This document shows positions 62,979-64,000 of a stretch of 64,000 nt of DNA, piece after piece. Source of the stretch: CAVQZA01 sp963718355 (GTDB lineage Bacteria > Actinomycetota > Thermoleophilia > Gaiellales > Gaiellaceae); assembly GCA_963718355.1 (NCBI GenBank), contig CAVQZA010000020.1, positions 1-64,000 of the forward strand. The letters run 5' to 3'. The notes below the pieces were generated by a model, which did no database searches, was not told the DNA's origin, and saw nothing but the letters and a program-made list of their open reading frames with translations. Position 1 is the first letter of the stretch; each line of letters begins with the position of its first letter. A program made the translations under genes and the position numbers.

Positions 62979-64000
62979 TTGGTTGGGGCTCTAGGTCACA
63001 CAGGTAGGTCGATCCGTCGGTTCGCAGAGCCTGGCATTCGTCTGTACACGTACCTGATTGCGCTGACCTTCGCTTCTGTCGCGATCCTGATCGCGCTCTT
63101 GGATGCGGGCTACACACTTGGCAGTAACCCTTGGGTAGTCATCGCACTCGCTGGTGTCGCCGCGGTCGCCGAGCACGCCAGCGTTCGTGTGAGTAGCCGC
63201 GCAGACATCGAAGTATCCATATCGGGGTTCCTCATCCTCTTCGCCGCGGTTCTCTTCGGCCCCCTTGCCGCGATGGTCGTCGCGGCGGCATCGATGATCG
63301 GAGACCTGCGCAACAACAGCCCTCAGCCTCTCTTGAAGTGGGCGGTGTACACGTGCGTGCGCTCAATCAACGGCGCCATCGCGGGGCTAGTCGCAGTCAA
63401 GGTGACGTCACTAACCTCGAGCAATCTCGGCGCAGTGGTGATCGCCACCTGTGCCGCCGCACTTGCCTACGAGTCGCTGGACCTCGGGTTCAACGTGCTT
63501 ACCGTCACACTCCGCGGGACAGGCAGCGTCAGCGAAGTGATCCGGAGCGTTGGGCCCACTGCTTTGGCTGCCGTGCCGCTCACGGTGCCGGTCGTTGCGC
63601 TCCTGGCCTTCGGGGTCGAACAGGCCTCGATCTGGATCCTTCCTGTCTTCTTCCTTCCTGCACTCGCAGCGCAGCGCCTATTCGTCCTATACCAAGAACA
63701 GATGCAACTCGCAGATGAGCTTTCCTCGGTCAATGGTCGTCTCGAGCAGGCCAACCTCTCGTTCGCGTCGGCGCTCGTAACAACGCTCGATGCGCGAGAT
63801 CAGTACACCGCGGGTCACTCGGCGGCCGTCGCGATCTATGCGCGGGATATCGCGGCTCGGATGGGCCTGTCCGAGAGCGACCAGCAGTTGGCGCACGTTG
63901 CAGGGCTTGTGCACGACATTGGGAAGATCGGGCTTCCTCCCGGCCTCCTCGAGAAACCGGGAGCGCTCACGCTTGAGGAACGGCGTTTGATGGAGGCACA
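62979..64000 (+). CDS. Membrane HD-GYP phosphodiesterase-type protein (3' end outside window)
   Basis: 340 codons to the edge without a stop. TTG 62979 is chosen because AAGGGG lies five bases upstream and the protein then reads VGALGHTGRSIRRFAEPG before the first helix; no ATG exists earlier. Residues ~30-230 contain about six helices (LIALTFASVAILIALL, FLILFAAVLFGPLAAMVVAA, WILPVFFLPALAAQ). A short coiled linker (LADELSSVNGRLEQ) leads to the HD domain: LDARDQYTAGHSAAVAIYARDIA and HVAGLVHDIGKIGLP. The GYP motif would lie beyond the edge. The family degrades cyclic di-GMP; the membrane part would sense a signal. Confidence 0.8.
   Translation, partial: MVGALGHTGRSIRRFAEPGIRLYTYLIALTFASVAILIALLDAGYTLGSNPWVVIALAGVAAVAEHASVRVSSRADIEVSISGFLILFAAVLFGPLAAMVVAAASMIGDLRNNSPQPLLKWAVYTCVRSINGAIAGLVAVKVTSLTSSNLGAVVIATCAAALAYESLDLGFNVLTVTLRGTGSVSEVIRSVGPTALAAVPLTVPVVALLAFGVEQASIWILPVFFLPALAAQRLFVLYQEQMQLADELSSVNGRLEQANLSFASALVTTLDARDQYTAGHSAAVAIYARDIAARMGLSESDQQLAHVAGLVHDIGKIGLPPGLLEKPGALTLEERRLMEA

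Noticed and set aside
62713..62994. Plus-strand 93-codon frame
   Set aside because: It spans the terminator and the promoter region of the HD-GYP gene, has no ribosome site and no motif.

Overview
The window is high-GC, densely packed DNA with short gaps, GTG and TTG starts, tRNAs without an encoded CCA, TANNNT-type -10 boxes and a GAAC-N4-GTTC SOS box. With the small Cys-rich secreted protein (KCLRAG..FC pattern) and the Ig-like W-x-x-C repeat protein, this points to an Actinomycetota chromosome, most likely class Thermoleophilia (Gaiellales/Solirubrobacterales-like). The lineage is an inference. Several blocks (1.45-3.76, 19.6 and 23.6-29.3 kb) carry single-base frameshifts in otherwise well-conserved proteins, while the remaining ~50 kb is clean. 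These may be local consensus errors or recent decay.

Region by region. (1) 1-3.8 kb: a His-Xaa-Ser (HxS) system, hxsA-hxsD-hxsB-hxsC. A CHRD-domain protein carries His-Xaa-Ser repeats near both ends and is followed by a small HxsD protein and two radical-SAM proteins. It is the least understood system in the window. (2) 3.8-5.4 kb: small accessory genes (PH/GRAM-like protein, secreted Cys-rich peptide, zinc-ribbon protein). (3) 5.3-18.9 kb: a catabolic island bounded by two ~91-bp imperfect direct repeats. Rightward it has ridA, a Gfo/Idh/MocA-amidohydrolase fusion and an amidohydrolase. Leftward it has a ten-gene operon of a complete peptide-type ABC importer, creatininase, enolase-superfamily enzyme, TIM-barrel-like protein, amidohydrolase and AAC(3)-like protein, coupled by 4-bp overlaps. 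A frameshifted tyrosine integrase and tRNA-Sec (selC) lie at its right. (4) 20-30 kb: small genes, GNAT, TPR protein, nitrilase, a broken membrane protein, then selA-methyltransferase-selB and a VanW protein. tRNA-Sec, SelA and SelB imply a selenocysteine pathway if the frameshifts are artefacts.

(5) 30-42.8 kb: LOG protein, site-2 protease, MoaD-MoaE fusion, amidase, methylmalonyl-CoA mutase large subunit, exporter, hydrolase, glycosyltransferase, secG, the TldD/TldE pair and a VOC dioxygenase. (6) 42.8-55.9 kb: housekeeping section with tRNA-Leu(GAG), lexA with its SOS box, rnpB, a nuclease, secreted Ig-like protein, FAD oxidase, a divergent histidine kinase/response regulator pair, HDAC-like deacetylase, 5'-3' exonuclease, PlsC, type IA topoisomerase and a sigma-70 factor. 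(7) 56-64 kb: a second peptide ABC importer (SBP-B-C-D-F) with a strong intercistronic hairpin holding the dppB start codon, then an NlpC/P60 hydrolase, a LuxR-type regulator and a membrane HD-GYP protein cut by the right edge.

Stop-start overlaps (ATGA, GTGA, TTGA and apparently CTGA) are the main translational theme. Three genes appear to need non-standard starts (ATT, ATC, CTG).
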